Assembly: GCA_964016885.1 (NCBI GenBank)
Contig: OZ024748.1
Location: 35,216,887 to 35,280,886, forward strand
Source of the DNA: Eledone cirrhosa
Taxonomy: Eukaryota > Mollusca > Cephalopoda > Octopoda > Eledonidae
DNA length: 64,000 bases
Reading direction: 5' to 3'
Shown here: positions 47,701 through 59,916 of the stretch, in pieces
Position numbering within the stretch: the stretch's first letter is position 1
How the letters are laid out: every line of letters begins with the position of its first letter
Position numbers and translations under genes: made by a program
Notes under the pieces: model-generated
Database searches by the model: none
Told to the model about the DNA's origin: nothing
The model's input: the letters and a program-made list of their open reading frames with translations, nothing else

Positions 47701-50261
47701 GAGTAACAAACTCTACACCCCAGTCTAGGTGGTATATCTCAGCTGTGGTAGTGAGTAACAGACTCTACACCCCAGTCTAGGTGGTATATCTCAGCTGTGG
47801 TAGGGTGTGGTAGACTCTACACCCAGTCAAGATGGTATATCTCAGCTATGGTAGGGTATGGTAGACTCTACACCCCTGTCTAGGTGGTATATCTCAGCTG
47901 TGGTAGGGAGTGACAGACTCTACACCCCAGTCTAGGTGGTATATCTTACATGTGGTAGGGAGTGACAGACTCTACACCCCAGTCTAGGTGGTATATCTTA
48001 CATGTGGTAGGGAGTGACAGACTGTACACCCCAGTCTAGGTGGTTTATCTCTCAGCTGTGGGAGGGAGTCAAAGACTCTATTCCACAGTCTAGGTAGTAT
48101 ATCTCAGCTGGGAGTGACAGACTCTACACTCCAGTCTAGATGGTATATCTCAGCTGTGGTAGGGAGTGAAAGACTCTATTCCACAGTCTAGGTAGTATAT
48201 CTCAGCTGTGAGGTACAGATTCTACACCCCAGTCTAGGTGGTATATCTCGGCTGTGGTAAGGAGTCTAGACTCTACACCACAGTCTAGGTGATAGGGAGT
48301 GACAGATTCTACACCCTAGTTTGGGTAGTATATCTCAGCTGGGGTAGTTTGTTGTTGATTCAACACCCCAGAGTAGGTGGTATAACTCAGCTATGACGGA
48401 CAGATTCTACACCTCAGTCTGTGTTGTTTACCTCAGCTATGACAGACACTACACCCCACACTAGGTGATATATCTCAGCTGGGTTATGGAGTGAAAGACT
48501 CTACACCCCAGTAGAGGTGATATACCTCAGCTGTGGTAGAGAGTGGTAGATTCTACACCCCAGTCTAGGTGGTAGATCTAAGATTTGGTAGTGAGTGACA
48601 GACTCTACACACCAGTCTCGGTGGTATATCTGAGCTGTGGTAGGGAGTGATAGACTCTACACCCAGTCTAGATGGTATATCTCAGCTGTGGTAGAGTGTG
48701 GTAGACTCTACACCCTAGTCTAGGTGGTAGATCTCAGATGTGATAGGGAGTGACAGATTCTACACCCCAGTCTAGGTGGTATATCTTACATGTGGTAGGG
48801 TGTGACAATCTCTACACCCCAATCTAGGTGGTATATCTCAGCTGTGGTAGTGAGTGACAGACTCTACATCCCAGTCTAGGTGGTATATCTCAGCTGTGGT
48901 AGGGAGTGATAGACTCTACACCCAGTTTAGATGGTATATCTCAGCTGTGGTAGGGAGTGACAGACTCTACACCCCAGTCTAGGTGGGATATCTAAGCTGT
49001 GGTAGTGAGTGACAGACTCAACACCCCACTCTAGGTGGTATATCTCAGATGTGGTAGGGAGTGACAAACTCTACATCCCAGTCAAAGTGGTATATCTCAG
49101 ATGTGGGAGGGAGTGGTACACTTTACACCATGTCTAGGTGGTATATCTCAGCTGTGGTAGGGAGTGACAGACTCTACACCCAAGTCAAAGTGGTTTACCT
49201 CAGCTGTGGTAGGGAGTGGTAGACTCTACACCCCAGTCTAGGTGGTATATCTCAGCTGTGGTAGACTCTACACCCCAGTCTAGGTGGTATATCTCAGCTG
49301 TGGTAGGGAGTGACAGACTCTACACCCCAGTCTAGGTGGTATATCTCAGCTGTGGTAGTGAGTGACAGAATCTACACCCCAGTCTAGGTGGTATATCTCA
49401 GCTGTGGTAGGGAGTGACAGACTCTACATCCCAATCTAGATGGTATATCTCAGCTGTGGTAGTGAGTGACAGACTCTACACCCCAGTCTAGGTGGTATAT
49501 CTCAACTGTGGTAGGGTGTGACAACTCTACACCCCAGTCTAGGTGGTATATCTCAGCCGTGGTAGGGAGTGACAGACTCTACACCCCAGTCTAGGTGGTA
49601 TATCTAAGCTGTGGTAGTGAGTGACGAACTCTACACCCCAGTCTAGGTGGTATATCTAAGCTGTGGTAGTGAGTGACAGACTCTACACCCCAGTCTAGGT
49701 GGTATATCTCAGATGTGGGAGGAGTGATAGACTCTACACCCCAGTCTAGGTGGTATATCTCAGATGTGGGAGGGAGTGACAGACTCTACACCCCAGTCAA
49801 GGTGGTATACCTCAGCTGTGGTAAGGAGTGGTAGACTCTACACCCCAGTCTAGGTGGTATATCTCAGCTGTGGTAGGGAGTGATAGACTCTACACCCAGT
49901 CTAGGTGGTATATCTCAGCTGTCGTATGGAGTGACAGAGTCTCTACCCCAGTCTAGGTGGTATATTTCAGTGTGTGGTAGGAAGTGACACACTCTACATC
50001 CCACTCTAGGTGGTATATCTCAGGTGTGGGAGGGAGTAACAGACTCTACACCCCAGTCTAGGTGGTATACCTCAGCTGTGGTAGGGAGTGAAAGACTCAG
50101 CACCCGAGTCTAGGTGGTATATCTCAGCTGTGGTAGACTCTACATCCAAGTCTAGCTGGTATATCTCAGCTGTGGTAATGAAGTGACAGACTCTACACCC
50201 CACTCAAATGGTATACCGCAGCTGTGGTAGTGAGTGATAGCCTCTACACACCCTCTAGGTT
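44740..50261. repeat. 5.52-kb tandem duplication, copy 1
   Basis: The left junction lies inside a CTCAGCTGTGGTAGGGTGTGG unit, where flanking sequence diverges from the second copy. The right end is the CCTCTAGGTTGTATATCTCA junction unit near 50260. Landmarks checked (GGTTGGGAGTGAC at 45200, the B-type poly-G at 46342, the cassette at 48438, GTCGTATGGAG at 49921) all recur 5521-5522 bp on. Confidence 0.92.
48030..48760. repeat. divergent cassette, copy 6 of 7
   Basis: Anchor near 48438. It shares the CTGGGTTATGG variant only with copy 7, as expected from the 5.52-kb duplication. Confidence 0.85.
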
Positions 50262-53200
50262 GTATATCTCAGCTGTGGTAGGGTGTGGTAGACCCTACAC
50301 CCAAGTCTAGGTGGTATATCTTACATGTGGTAGGGAGTGACAGACTCTACACCCCAGTCTAGGTGGTATATCTCAGCTGTGGTAGGGTGTGGTAGACTCT
50401 ACACCCTAGTCTAGGTGTTATATCTCAGATGTGGTAGGGAGTGAGGTGATATATCTTACATGTGGTAGGGAGTGACAGACTCTACACCCCAGTCTAGGTG
50501 GTATATCTCAGCTGTGGTAGTGAGTTACAGACTCTACACCCCAGTCTAGGTGGTATATCTCAGCTGTGGTAGTGAGTAACAGACTCTACACCCCAGTCTA
50601 GGTGGTATATCTCAGCTGTGGTAGGGTGTGGTAGACTCTACACCCAGTCAAGATGGTATATCTCAGCTATGGTAGGGTATGGTAGACTCTACACCCCTTT
50701 CTAGGTGGTATATCTCAGCTGTGGTTGGGAGTGACAGACTCTACACCCCAGTCTAGGTGGTATATCTTACATGTGGTAGGGAGTGACAGACTCAACACCC
50801 CAGTCTAGGTGGTATATCTCAGATGTGGTAGGGAGTGACAGACTCTACATCCCAGTCTAGGTGATATATATTACATGTAGTAGGGAGTGACAGACTCTAC
50901 ACCCCAGTCTAGGTGGTACATCTCAGCTGTGGTAGTGAGTAACAGACTCTACACCCCAGTCTAGGCGGTATATCTCAGCTGTGGTAGGGTGTGGTAGACT
51001 CTACACCCAGTCAAGATGGTATATCTCAGCTATGGTAGGGTATGGTAGACTCTACACCCCTGTCTAGGTGGTATATCTCAGCTGTGGTAGGGAGTGACAG
51101 ACTCTACACCCCAGTCTAGGTGGTATATCTTACATGTGGTAGGGAGTGACAGACTCTACACCCCAGTCTAGGTGGTATATCTTACATGTGGTAGGGTGTG
51201 ACAAACTCTACACCCCAGTCTAGGTGGTATATCTCAGCTGTGGTAGGGAGTGGTACACTTTACACCATGTCTAGGTGGTATATCTCAGCTGTGGTAGGGA
51301 GTGACAGACTCTACACCCCAGTCAAAGTGGTTTACCTCAGCTGTGGTAGGGAGTCGTAGACTCTACACCCCAGTCTAGGTGGTATATCTCAGCTGTGGTA
51401 GACTCTACACCCCAGTCTAGGTGGTATATCTCAAGTGTGGTAGGGAGTGACAGACTCTACATCGCAGTCTAGATGGTATATCTCAGCTGTGGTAGTGAGT
51501 GACAGACTCTACACCCCAGTCTATGTGGTATATCTCAACTGTGGTAGGGTGTGACAATTCTACACCCCAGTCTAGGTGGTATATCTCAACTGTGGTAGGG
51601 AGTGACAGACTCTACACCCCAGTCTAGGTGGTATATCTAAGCTGTGGTAGTGAGTGACAGACTCTACACCCCAGTCTAGGTGGTATATCTAAGCTGTGGT
51701 AGTGAGTGACGGACTCTACACCCCAGTCTAGGTGGTATATCTCAGCTGTGGTAGGGAGTGACAGACTCTACACCCCAGTCTAGGTGGTATATCTCAGATG
51801 TGGTAGGGAGTGACAAACTCTACATCCCAGTCTAGGTGGTATATCTCAGCTGTGTGTGTCTGTGGGGGGGGGGGGGGGTCGATTTTAAACACCAGTCTAG
51901 GTGGTATATGTCAGCTGTGGTAGTGAGTAACAGACTCTACACCCCAGTCTAGGTGGTATATCTCAGCTGTGGTAGGGAGTGACAGACTCTACATCCCAGT
52001 CTAGATGGTATATCTCAGCTGTGGTAGTGAGTGACAGACTCTACACCCCAGTCTAGGTGGTATATCTCAACTGTGGTAGGGTGTGACAACTCTACACCCC
52101 AGTCTAGGTGGTATATCTCAGCCGTGGTAGGGAGTGACAGACTCTACACCCCAGTCTGGGTGGTATATCTAAGCTGTGTTAGTGAGTGACAGACTCTACA
52201 CCCCAGTCTAGGTGGTATATCTCAGCTGTGGTAGTGAGTGACGAACTCTACACCCCAGTCTAGGTGGTATATCTAAGCTGTGGTAGTGAGTGACAGACTC
52301 TACACCCCAGTCTAGGTGGTATATCTCAGATGTGGGAGGGAGTGAAAGACTCTACACCCCAGTCTAGGTGGTATATCTCAGATGTGGGAGGGAGTGACAG
52401 ACTCTACACCCCAGTCAAGGTGGTATACCTCAGCTGTGGTAAGGAGTGGTAGACTCTACACCCCAGTCTAGGTGGTATATCTCAGCTGTGGGAGGGAGTG
52501 ATAGACTCTACACCCAGTCTAGATGGTATATCTCAGCTGTGGTAGGGTGTGGTAGACCCTACACCCAAGTCTAGGTGGTATATCTTACATGTGGTAGGGA
52601 GTGACAGACTCTACACCCCAGTCTAGGTGGTATATCTCAGCTGTGGTAGGGTGTGGTAGACTCTACACCCTAGTCTAGGTGGTATATCTCAGATGTGGTA
52701 GGGAGTGACAGACTCTACATCCCAGTCTAGGTGATATATCTTACATGTGGTAGGGAGTGACAGACTCTACACCCCAGTCTAGGTGGTATATCTCAGCTGT
52801 GGTAGTGAGTAACAGACTCTACACCCCAGTCTAGGTGGTATATCTCAGCTGTGGTAGTGAGTAACAGACTCTACACCCCAGTCTAGGTGGTATATCTCAG
52901 CTGTGGTAGGGTGTGGTAGACTCTACACCCAGTCAAGATGGTATATCTCAGCTATGGTAGGGTATGGTAGACTCTACACCCCTGTCTAGGTGGTATATCT
53001 CAGCTGTGGTAGGGAGTGACAGACTCTACACCCCAGTCTAGGCGGTATAACTTACATGTGGTAGGGAGTGACAGACTCAACACCCCAGTCTAGGTGGTAT
53101 ATCTCAGATGTGGTAGGGAGTGACAGACTCTACATCCCAGTCTAGGTGATATATATTACATGTGGTAGGGAGTGACAGACTCTACACCCCAGTCTAGGTG

Positions 53201-55782
53201 GTATATCTCAGCTGTGGTAGTGAGTAACAAACTCTACACCCCAGTCTAGGTGGTATATCTCAGCTGTGGTAGTGAGTAACAGACTCTACACCCCAGTCTA
53301 GGTGGTATATCTCAGCTGTGGTAGGGTGTGGTAGACTCTACACCCAGTCAAGATGGTATATCTCAGCTATGGTAGGGTATGGTAGACTCTACACCCCTGT
53401 CTAGGTGGTATATCTCAGCTGTGGTAGGGAGTGACAGACTCTACACCCCAGTCTAGGTGGTATATCTTACATGTGGTAGGGAGTGACAGACTCTACACCC
53501 CAGTCTAGGTGGTATATCTTACATGTGGTAGGGAGTGACAGACTGTACACCCCAGTCTAGGTGGTTTATCTCTCAGCTGTGGGAGGGAGTCAAAGACTCT
53601 ATTCCACAGTCTAGGTAGTATATCTCAGCTGGGAGTGACAGACTCTACACTCCAGTCTAGATGGTATATCTCAGCTGTGGTAGGGAGTGAAAGACTCTAT
53701 TCCACAGTCTAGGTAGTATATCTCAGCTGTGAGGTACAGATTCTACACCCCAGTCTAGGTGGTATATCTCGGCTGTGGTAAGGAGTCTAGACTCTACACC
53801 ACAGTCTAGGTGATAGGGAGTGACAGATTCTACACCCTAGTTTGGGTAGTATATCTCAGCTGGGGTAGTTTGTTGTTGATTCAACACCCCAGAGTAGGTG
53901 GTATAACTCAGCTATGACGGACAGATTCTACACCTCAGTCTGTGTTGTTTACCTCAGCTATGACAGACACTACACCCCACACTAGGTGATATATCTCAGC
54001 TGGGTTATGGAGTGAAAGACTCTACACCCCAGTAGAGGTGATATACCTCAGCTGTGGTAGAGAGTGGTAGATTCTACACCCCAGTCTAGGTGGTAGATCT
54101 AAGATTTGGTAGTGAGTGACAGACTCTACACACCAGTCTCGGTGGTATATCTGAGCTGTGGTAGGGAGTGATAGACTCTACACCCAGTCTAGATGGTATA
54201 TCTCAGCTGTGGTAGAGTGTGGTAGACTCTACACCCTAGTCTAGGTGGTAGATCTCAGATGTGATAGGGAGTGACAGATTCTACACCCCAGTCTAGGTGG
54301 TATATCTTACATGTGGTAGGGTGTGACAATCTCTACACCCCAATCTAGGTGGTATATCTCAGCTGTGGTAGTGAGTGACAGACTCTACATCCCAGTCTAG
54401 GTGGTATATCTCAGCTGTGGTAGGGAGTGATAGACTCTACACCCAGTTTAGATGGTATATCTCAGCTGTGGTAGGGAGTGACAGACTCTACACCCCAGTC
54501 TAGGTGGGATATCTAAGCTGTGGTAGTGAGTGACAGACTCAACACCCCACTCTAGGTGGTATATCTCAGATGTGGTAGGGAGTGACAAACTCTACATCCC
54601 AGTCAAAGTGGTATATCTCAGATGTGGGAGGGAGTGGTACACTTTACACCATGTCTAGGTGGTATATCTCAGCTGTGGTAGGGAGTGACAGACTCTACAC
54701 CCAAGTCAAAGTGGTTTACCTCAGCTGTGGTAGGGAGTGGTAGACTCTACACCCCAGTCTAGGTGGTATATCTCAGCTGTGGTAGACTCTACACCCCAGT
54801 CTAGGTGGTATATCTCAGCTGTGGTAGGGAGTGACAGACTCTACACCCCAGTCTAGGTGGTATATCTCAGCTGTGGTAGTGAGTGACAGAATCTACACCC
54901 CAGTCTAGGTGGTATATCTCAGCTGTGGTAGGGAGTGACAGACTCTACATCCCAATCTAGATGGTATATCTCAGCTGTGGTAGTGAGTGACAGACTCTAC
55001 ACCCCAGTCTAGGTGGTATATCTCAACTGTGGTAGGGTGTGACAACTCTACACCCCAGTCTAGGTGGTATATCTCAGCCGTGGTAGGGAGTGACAGACTC
55101 TACACCCCAGTCTAGGTGGTATATCTAAGCTGTGGTAGTGAGTGACGAACTCTACACCCCAGTCTAGGTGGTATATCTAAGCTGTGGTAGTGAGTGACAG
55201 ACTCTACACCCCAGTCTAGGTGGTATATCTCAGATGTGGGAGGAGTGATAGACTCTACACCCCAGTCTAGGTGGTATATCTCAGATGTGGGAGGGAGTGA
55301 CAGACTCTACACCCCAGTCAAGGTGGTATACCTCAGCTGTGGTAAGGAGTGGTAGACTCTACACCCCAGTCTAGGTGGTATATCTCAGCTGTGGTAGGGA
55401 GTGATAGACTCTACACCCAGTCTAGGTGGTATATCTCAGCTGTCGTATGGAGTGACAGAGTCTCTACCCCAGTCTAGGTGGTATATTTCAGTGTGTGGTA
55501 GGAAGTGACACACTCTACATCCCACTCTAGGTGGTATATCTCAGGTGTGGGAGGGAGTAACAGACTCTACACCCCAGTCTAGGTGGTATACCTCAGCTGT
55601 GGTAGGGAGTGAAAGACTCAGCACCCGAGTCTAGGTGGTATATCTCAGCTGTGGTAGACTCTACATCCAAGTCTAGCTGGTATATCTCAGCTGTGGTAAT
55701 GAAGTGACAGACTCTACACCCCACTCAAATGGTATACCGCAGCTGTGGTAGTGAGTGATAGCCTCTACACACCCTCTAGGTT
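50262..55782. repeat. 5.52-kb tandem duplication, copy 2
   Basis: By eye it differs from copy 1 essentially only in the poly-G length (15 against 16). It ends at the same junction unit, after which 55.8-58 kb diverges. Confidence 0.92.
53550..54280. repeat. divergent cassette, copy 7 of 7
   Basis: Anchor near 53959, exactly 5521 bp from copy 6. Confidence 0.85.
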
Positions 55783-58186
55783 GTATATCTCAGCTGTGGT
55801 AGGGTGTGGTAGAACCTACACCCAAGTCTAGGTGGTATATCTTACATGTGGAAGGGAGTGACTGACTCTACACCCCAGTCTAGGTGGTATATCTCAGCTG
55901 TTGTAGGGTGTGGTAGACTCTAGACCCTAGTCTAGGTGGTATATCTCAGATGTGGTAGGGAGTGACTGACTCTACATCCCAGTCTAGGTGGTATATCTCA
56001 GCTGTGGTAGTGAGTAACAGACTCCACACCCCAGTCTAGGTGGTATATCTCCACTATGGTAGGGTATGGTAGATTCTACACCCTAGTCTAGGTGGTAGAT
56101 CTCAGATGTGGTAGGGAGTGACAAACACTACACCCCTGTCTAGGTGGTATATCTTACATGTGGTCGGGAGTGACAGGCGCTACACCCCAGTCTAGGTGGT
56201 ATATCTTACATGAGGTAGGGTGTGGCAAACTCTACACCCCAGTCTATGTGGTATATCACAGCTGTGGTAGGGAGTGGTAGACGCTACACCCCAGTCCAGG
56301 TGGTATATCTCAGCCGTGGTAGGTAGTGAAAGACTCTAAACACCAGGCTAGGTGGTTTATCTCTGCTGCGATAGGGAGTGATAGACTCTACACCCCAGTC
56401 TATGTGGTATAACACAGCAGGGGTAGGGAGTGGTAGACTCTACACCCCAGTCTAGGTGGTATATCTCAGCTGTTGTTGGGAGTGGTAAACATTACACCCC
56501 AGTCTATGTTGTATATCTCAGATGTGGTAGGGAGTGACAGACTCTATACCCTATGTTGTGTGGTATACCAAAACTGTGACAGAGTCTACACACCCAGTCT
56601 AGGTGGTATACCACAGCTCTGGTAGGGTGTGACAAACTCTACATCCCTGTCTAGGTGGTATATCTCAGCGGTGGTAGGGAGTGACAGATTCTACACACCA
56701 GTCTATGTGGTATATCACAGCTGTGGTAGGGAGTGGTAGACTCTACACCCCAGTCTAGGTGGTATATCTTACATGTAGTAGGGTGTGACAAACTGTACAC
56801 TCCAGTCTAGGTGGTATATCTCAGCTGTGGTTGGGAGTTGCAGACTCTACACCCCAGTCTAGGTGGTATATTTCAGCTGTGGTAGGAAGTGATAGACTCT
56901 ACATCCCAGTCTAGGTGGTATACCTCAGCTGTGGTAGGGAGTGACAGACTGTACACCACATTCTAGGTGGTATATCTCAGCTATGGTAGACTCTACATCC
57001 AAGTCTAGCTGGTATATCTCAGCTGTGGTAATGAAGTGACAGACTGTACACCCCAATCTAAATAATATACCACAGCTGTGGTAGTGAGTGATAGCCTCTT
57101 CACACCCTCTAGGTGGTATATCTCAGATGTGGTGGGGAGTGACAGATTCTACACCCCAGTCTAGGTGGTATATCTCAGAAGTGGTAGTGAGTGACAGACT
57201 CTACACCCCAGTCGAGGTGGTATATCTTACATCTGGTAGGGAGTGACAGACTCTACACTCCAGTCTAGGTGGTATATCTTACATGTGGTAGGGTGTGACA
57301 AACTCTACACCCCAGTCTAGGTGGTATATCTCAGCTGTGGTAGGGTGTGGTAGACTCTACACCGTAGTCTAGGTGGTAGATCTTAGATGTGGTAGGGAGT
57401 GACAGACGCTACAACCCAGTCTAGGTGGTACATCTCAGCTGTGGTAGGGAGTGACAGACTCTACACCCGAGTCTAGGTGGTATATCTCAGCTGTGGTAGT
57501 GAGTGACCGACGCTACACCCCAGTCTAGGTGGTAACTCTTAGCTGTTGTAGGGAGTGACCGACTCTACACCCCAGTCTATATGGTATATCTCAGCTGTGG
57601 TAGTGAGTGACAGACTCTACACCCCAGTCTAGGTGGTATATCTCAGCTGTGGTAGTGTATGATAGACTCTACACCCAGTCTAGATGGTATATCTCAGCTG
57701 TGGTAGGGTGTGGTAGACTCTACACCCCAGTCTAGGTGGTATATCTCAGCTGTGGTAGTGAGTGACAGACTCTACACCCCCGTCTCGGTGGTATATCTCA
57801 GCTGTGGTAGGGTGTGATGGCCTCTACACCCAGTCTAGATGGTATATCTCAGCTGTGGTAGGGAGTGGTAGATTCTACACCGCAGTCTAGGTGGTATATC
57901 TCAGCCGAGGTAGGGAGTGACAGACTCTACACCCTAGTCTATGTGGTATATCTAAGCAGTGGTAGTGAGTGACAGACGCTACACCCCAGTCTAGGTGGTA
58001 TATCTCAGCTGTGGTAGGGTGTGACAAACTCTACATCCCAGTCTAGGTGGTATATCTCAGCTGTGGTAGGGTGTGACAATCTCTACATCCCAATCTAGGT
58101 GGTATATCTCAACTATGGTAGGGTGTGATAGACTCTACACCCCAGTCTAGGTGGTATATATCAGCTGTTGTAGGGAGAGACAGACT

Positions 58187-58552
58187 TGTAGCGGTTGTCT
58201 CCCTTGTTTTGATTAGGATCTAGACGGGAAGTGGAACCCTTTCTGCAACTTCCGGTCAGAGCCCTATAAAACTAACAACTTTAAGCTTCCTCTCTCTCTT
58301 TGCCTTTTCGGCACCAGGTCGAAGAGCCTCTCATTTGACTCTGCCATTAATTTGGCCAACAGGCGCCTGGCCTTAGCCAGGCGCCCTCTGCCAGCCGCGT
58401 TTGCCTGGCAATCAAAACGGTAACTACTAACTTTGTTTCATTCTAATATCTATCTTTGACATGTCAAGTATTCTATCTACCGTTAATTAAATATTATATA
58501 CACAAACATTGTCTCGTTTTGTTACATTCATACACCCAGTATCCTCGCTATA
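58187..58552 (+). repeat. 5' LTR
   Basis: Begins TGTAGCGGTTGTC and ends CCTCGCTATA. It has a TATAAA box at 58265-58270. GGCGCCTGGC / GCCAGGCGCC at 58362-58385 is a perfect 10-bp stem with a CTTA loop. It ends in TA rather than the usual CA. Confidence 0.92.
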
Positions 58553-58553
58553 T

Positions 58554-58585
58554 TGGTAACCCTGACGTGATACGAACACGCAGCC
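58554..58585 (+). other. primer binding site, tRNA-Trp type
   Basis: TGGTAACCCTGACGTGAT starts one base after the LTR. It matches the reverse complement of the 3' end of animal tRNA-Trp at 16 of 18 positions, and similarity continues through GAACACGCAGCC into the T-arm. The comparison is with the human tRNA-Trp from memory. tRNA-Trp priming is known for CsRn1-type Gypsy elements. Confidence 0.75.
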
Positions 58586-58779
58586 GTTCATCGCTATAAG
58601 TGGTCACCCCCAAAAAAAGAAAAAAATAGCACATCTGGTTTTGTGAGTAACATTACGAATACACAGCAAATTTAGCGACAAACTATGAAAATACTCAAGG
58701 ACACGCACACACGCACATGTGGAATTCGCACAGACATACTTTTTCTCTCACGCATCAATTAACTGTCGCATTTCACCAA

Positions 58780-58892
58780 TATATATATATATGTTTCTCG
58801 TTTCTTACAACGAACACTTTCAAAACAAAAAAAGCATTTCACGATATATATATATGTTTCTCGTTTCTTACAACGAACTCTTTCAAAACACA
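58780..58892 (+). repeat. internal direct repeat of the LTR element
   Basis: Two copies of a TATATATATGTTTCTCGTTT / CTTACAACGAAC / CTTTCAAAACA block follow each other, with one substitution (ACACTTT against ACTCTTT) in the conserved part. ORFs of 67 and 79 codons across it are low-complexity and not genes. Confidence 0.85.
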
Positions 58893-59916
58893 AAAAAAAA
58901 AAAGAAATTTGATATTCTTTAAAAAACATTTCAACAGGAACATTTATTTTCGATGAACCATTGCCTTTTGTTCTTCGTTTTCTTCATCGTTCAAGTTTTT
59001 TTTTTTTTTCCAAAAGTTCACACCTATAATTATGCTGATTGAAGCCTTTCTTTTTCATCATTGTCACTTTCAAAATTGCACTATCATTTTCTCGCGCGTT
59101 AGAAATATTTTTTTTTCAACCTTGTATTGGCACGTGTAGGCAGCATAAATTCTCGATTCACTGAGATGTCTCTACTCACAGACAGCCGCACGCCATTTAT
59201 CACCAGGGATTCTTCAGCCTTAAGCTATATTCTTCTATTTGCCGGTTTATAAATTTACAATGTAAATTTACCGTTGATAACCGCGCATTTATTAAGAATG
59301 CTTATTTCTCTGGTCGCTGGCCTCTTGACCCTTCCAGGTCAACGCATTCTCAACATCGACCATCAACTTCGGCTGCTATTTCTAGCACTTTGCGCAACTC
59401 ATTTTTTTCTAAAAAAAATTTTTTTTACTGTGAATTTAAACACCGAATACGCTCACTCAGCGAGACAACAGCAGCAGCAACAGCAATATAACAGCAACAG
59501 CAATACATCAACACAGCTTCACCAAAGCCAGAGAATTTATTTTTGCAGCACTCTTCCTGTGAGAAAATCCATTCGGAGGTTGGAAATTTCACGATATACC
59601 ACAGAACAGAAACCACCTGCATTCATTCTCTGGAACACATTTTCTTTCCTGCTGTCATGTGATTGCACACCTGTGAACTATATTTTGAACTTTGAGCTCT
59701 TCTATTACTTTTACTTTATTACATTGTATCTTTGGGTGATGGATAGATGGATGTCCAGTCGTTCTCTGGCCAAGAGCGGTTGGCTACCTTGATATCTATC
59801 ATTGATTTTTCCAAACATTCTTTTGTCGTAATTTTCATGCCTGTTACAACATTCTCGCCAACTTGCTACATATTTTCATTTCGATTTTTATACACTAAAA
59901 TTCTGGCGGGAGGTTA
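58893..59916 (+). other. non-coding interior of the LTR element
   Basis: AT-rich with T-runs and a CAG/CAA-rich patch at 59467-59512 that creates a polyglutamine stretch in one frame. No retroviral-type protein motif is seen in any frame. The purine tract GGCGGGAGG at 59905-59913 may serve as the plus-strand primer, although TTA separates it from the LTR. Confidence 0.7.

Larger units (their letters stand above)
19590..51900. repeat. twelve poly-G marker units (types A and B)
   Basis: Twelve units carry (GT)n, then 9-16 G, then TCGATTTTAAACACCAGTC. G-runs begin near 19604, 21604, 23478, 25376, 29107, 31250, 33207, 36321, 38117, 44132, 46342 and 51864. Type B has a TGTCTGTG interruption before the G-run and a following unit reading TATATGTCAGC (21604, 25376, 33207, 38117, 46342, 51864). 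Type A has neither. The order A B A B A A B A B A B B marks the superunits. Confidence 0.9.
14845..58186. repeat. satellite array, 52-bp unit, main block
   Basis: About 43.3 kb of head-to-tail units averaging 52 bp, roughly 830 copies. Each typical unit contains GTGACAGACTCTACACCCCA, GTCTAGGTGGTATATCTCAG and CTGTGGTAGG. All units point the same way. Outer parts (14.85-15.6 kb and 56-58.2 kb) are more diverged than the core. Within a unit AGACT..AGTCT forms a short inverted repeat, CAGCTG is an E-box and TGTGGT a RUNX-like core. Since 52 is not a multiple of 3, reading frames rotate between units, which explains recurring ORF peptides such as WYISAVVGSDRLYTPV. No gene is hidden in it. Confidence 0.97.

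Noticed and set aside
14845..58186. CRISPR array
   Set aside because: Units are contiguous with no constant-repeat/variable-spacer alternation, the context is animal DNA and there are no cas genes.
59274..59792. 172-codon ORF as a retrotransposon protein
   Set aside because: There is no zinc knuckle, protease, reverse transcriptase or integrase motif. The composition is that of translated AT-rich DNA with a CAG/CAA patch.
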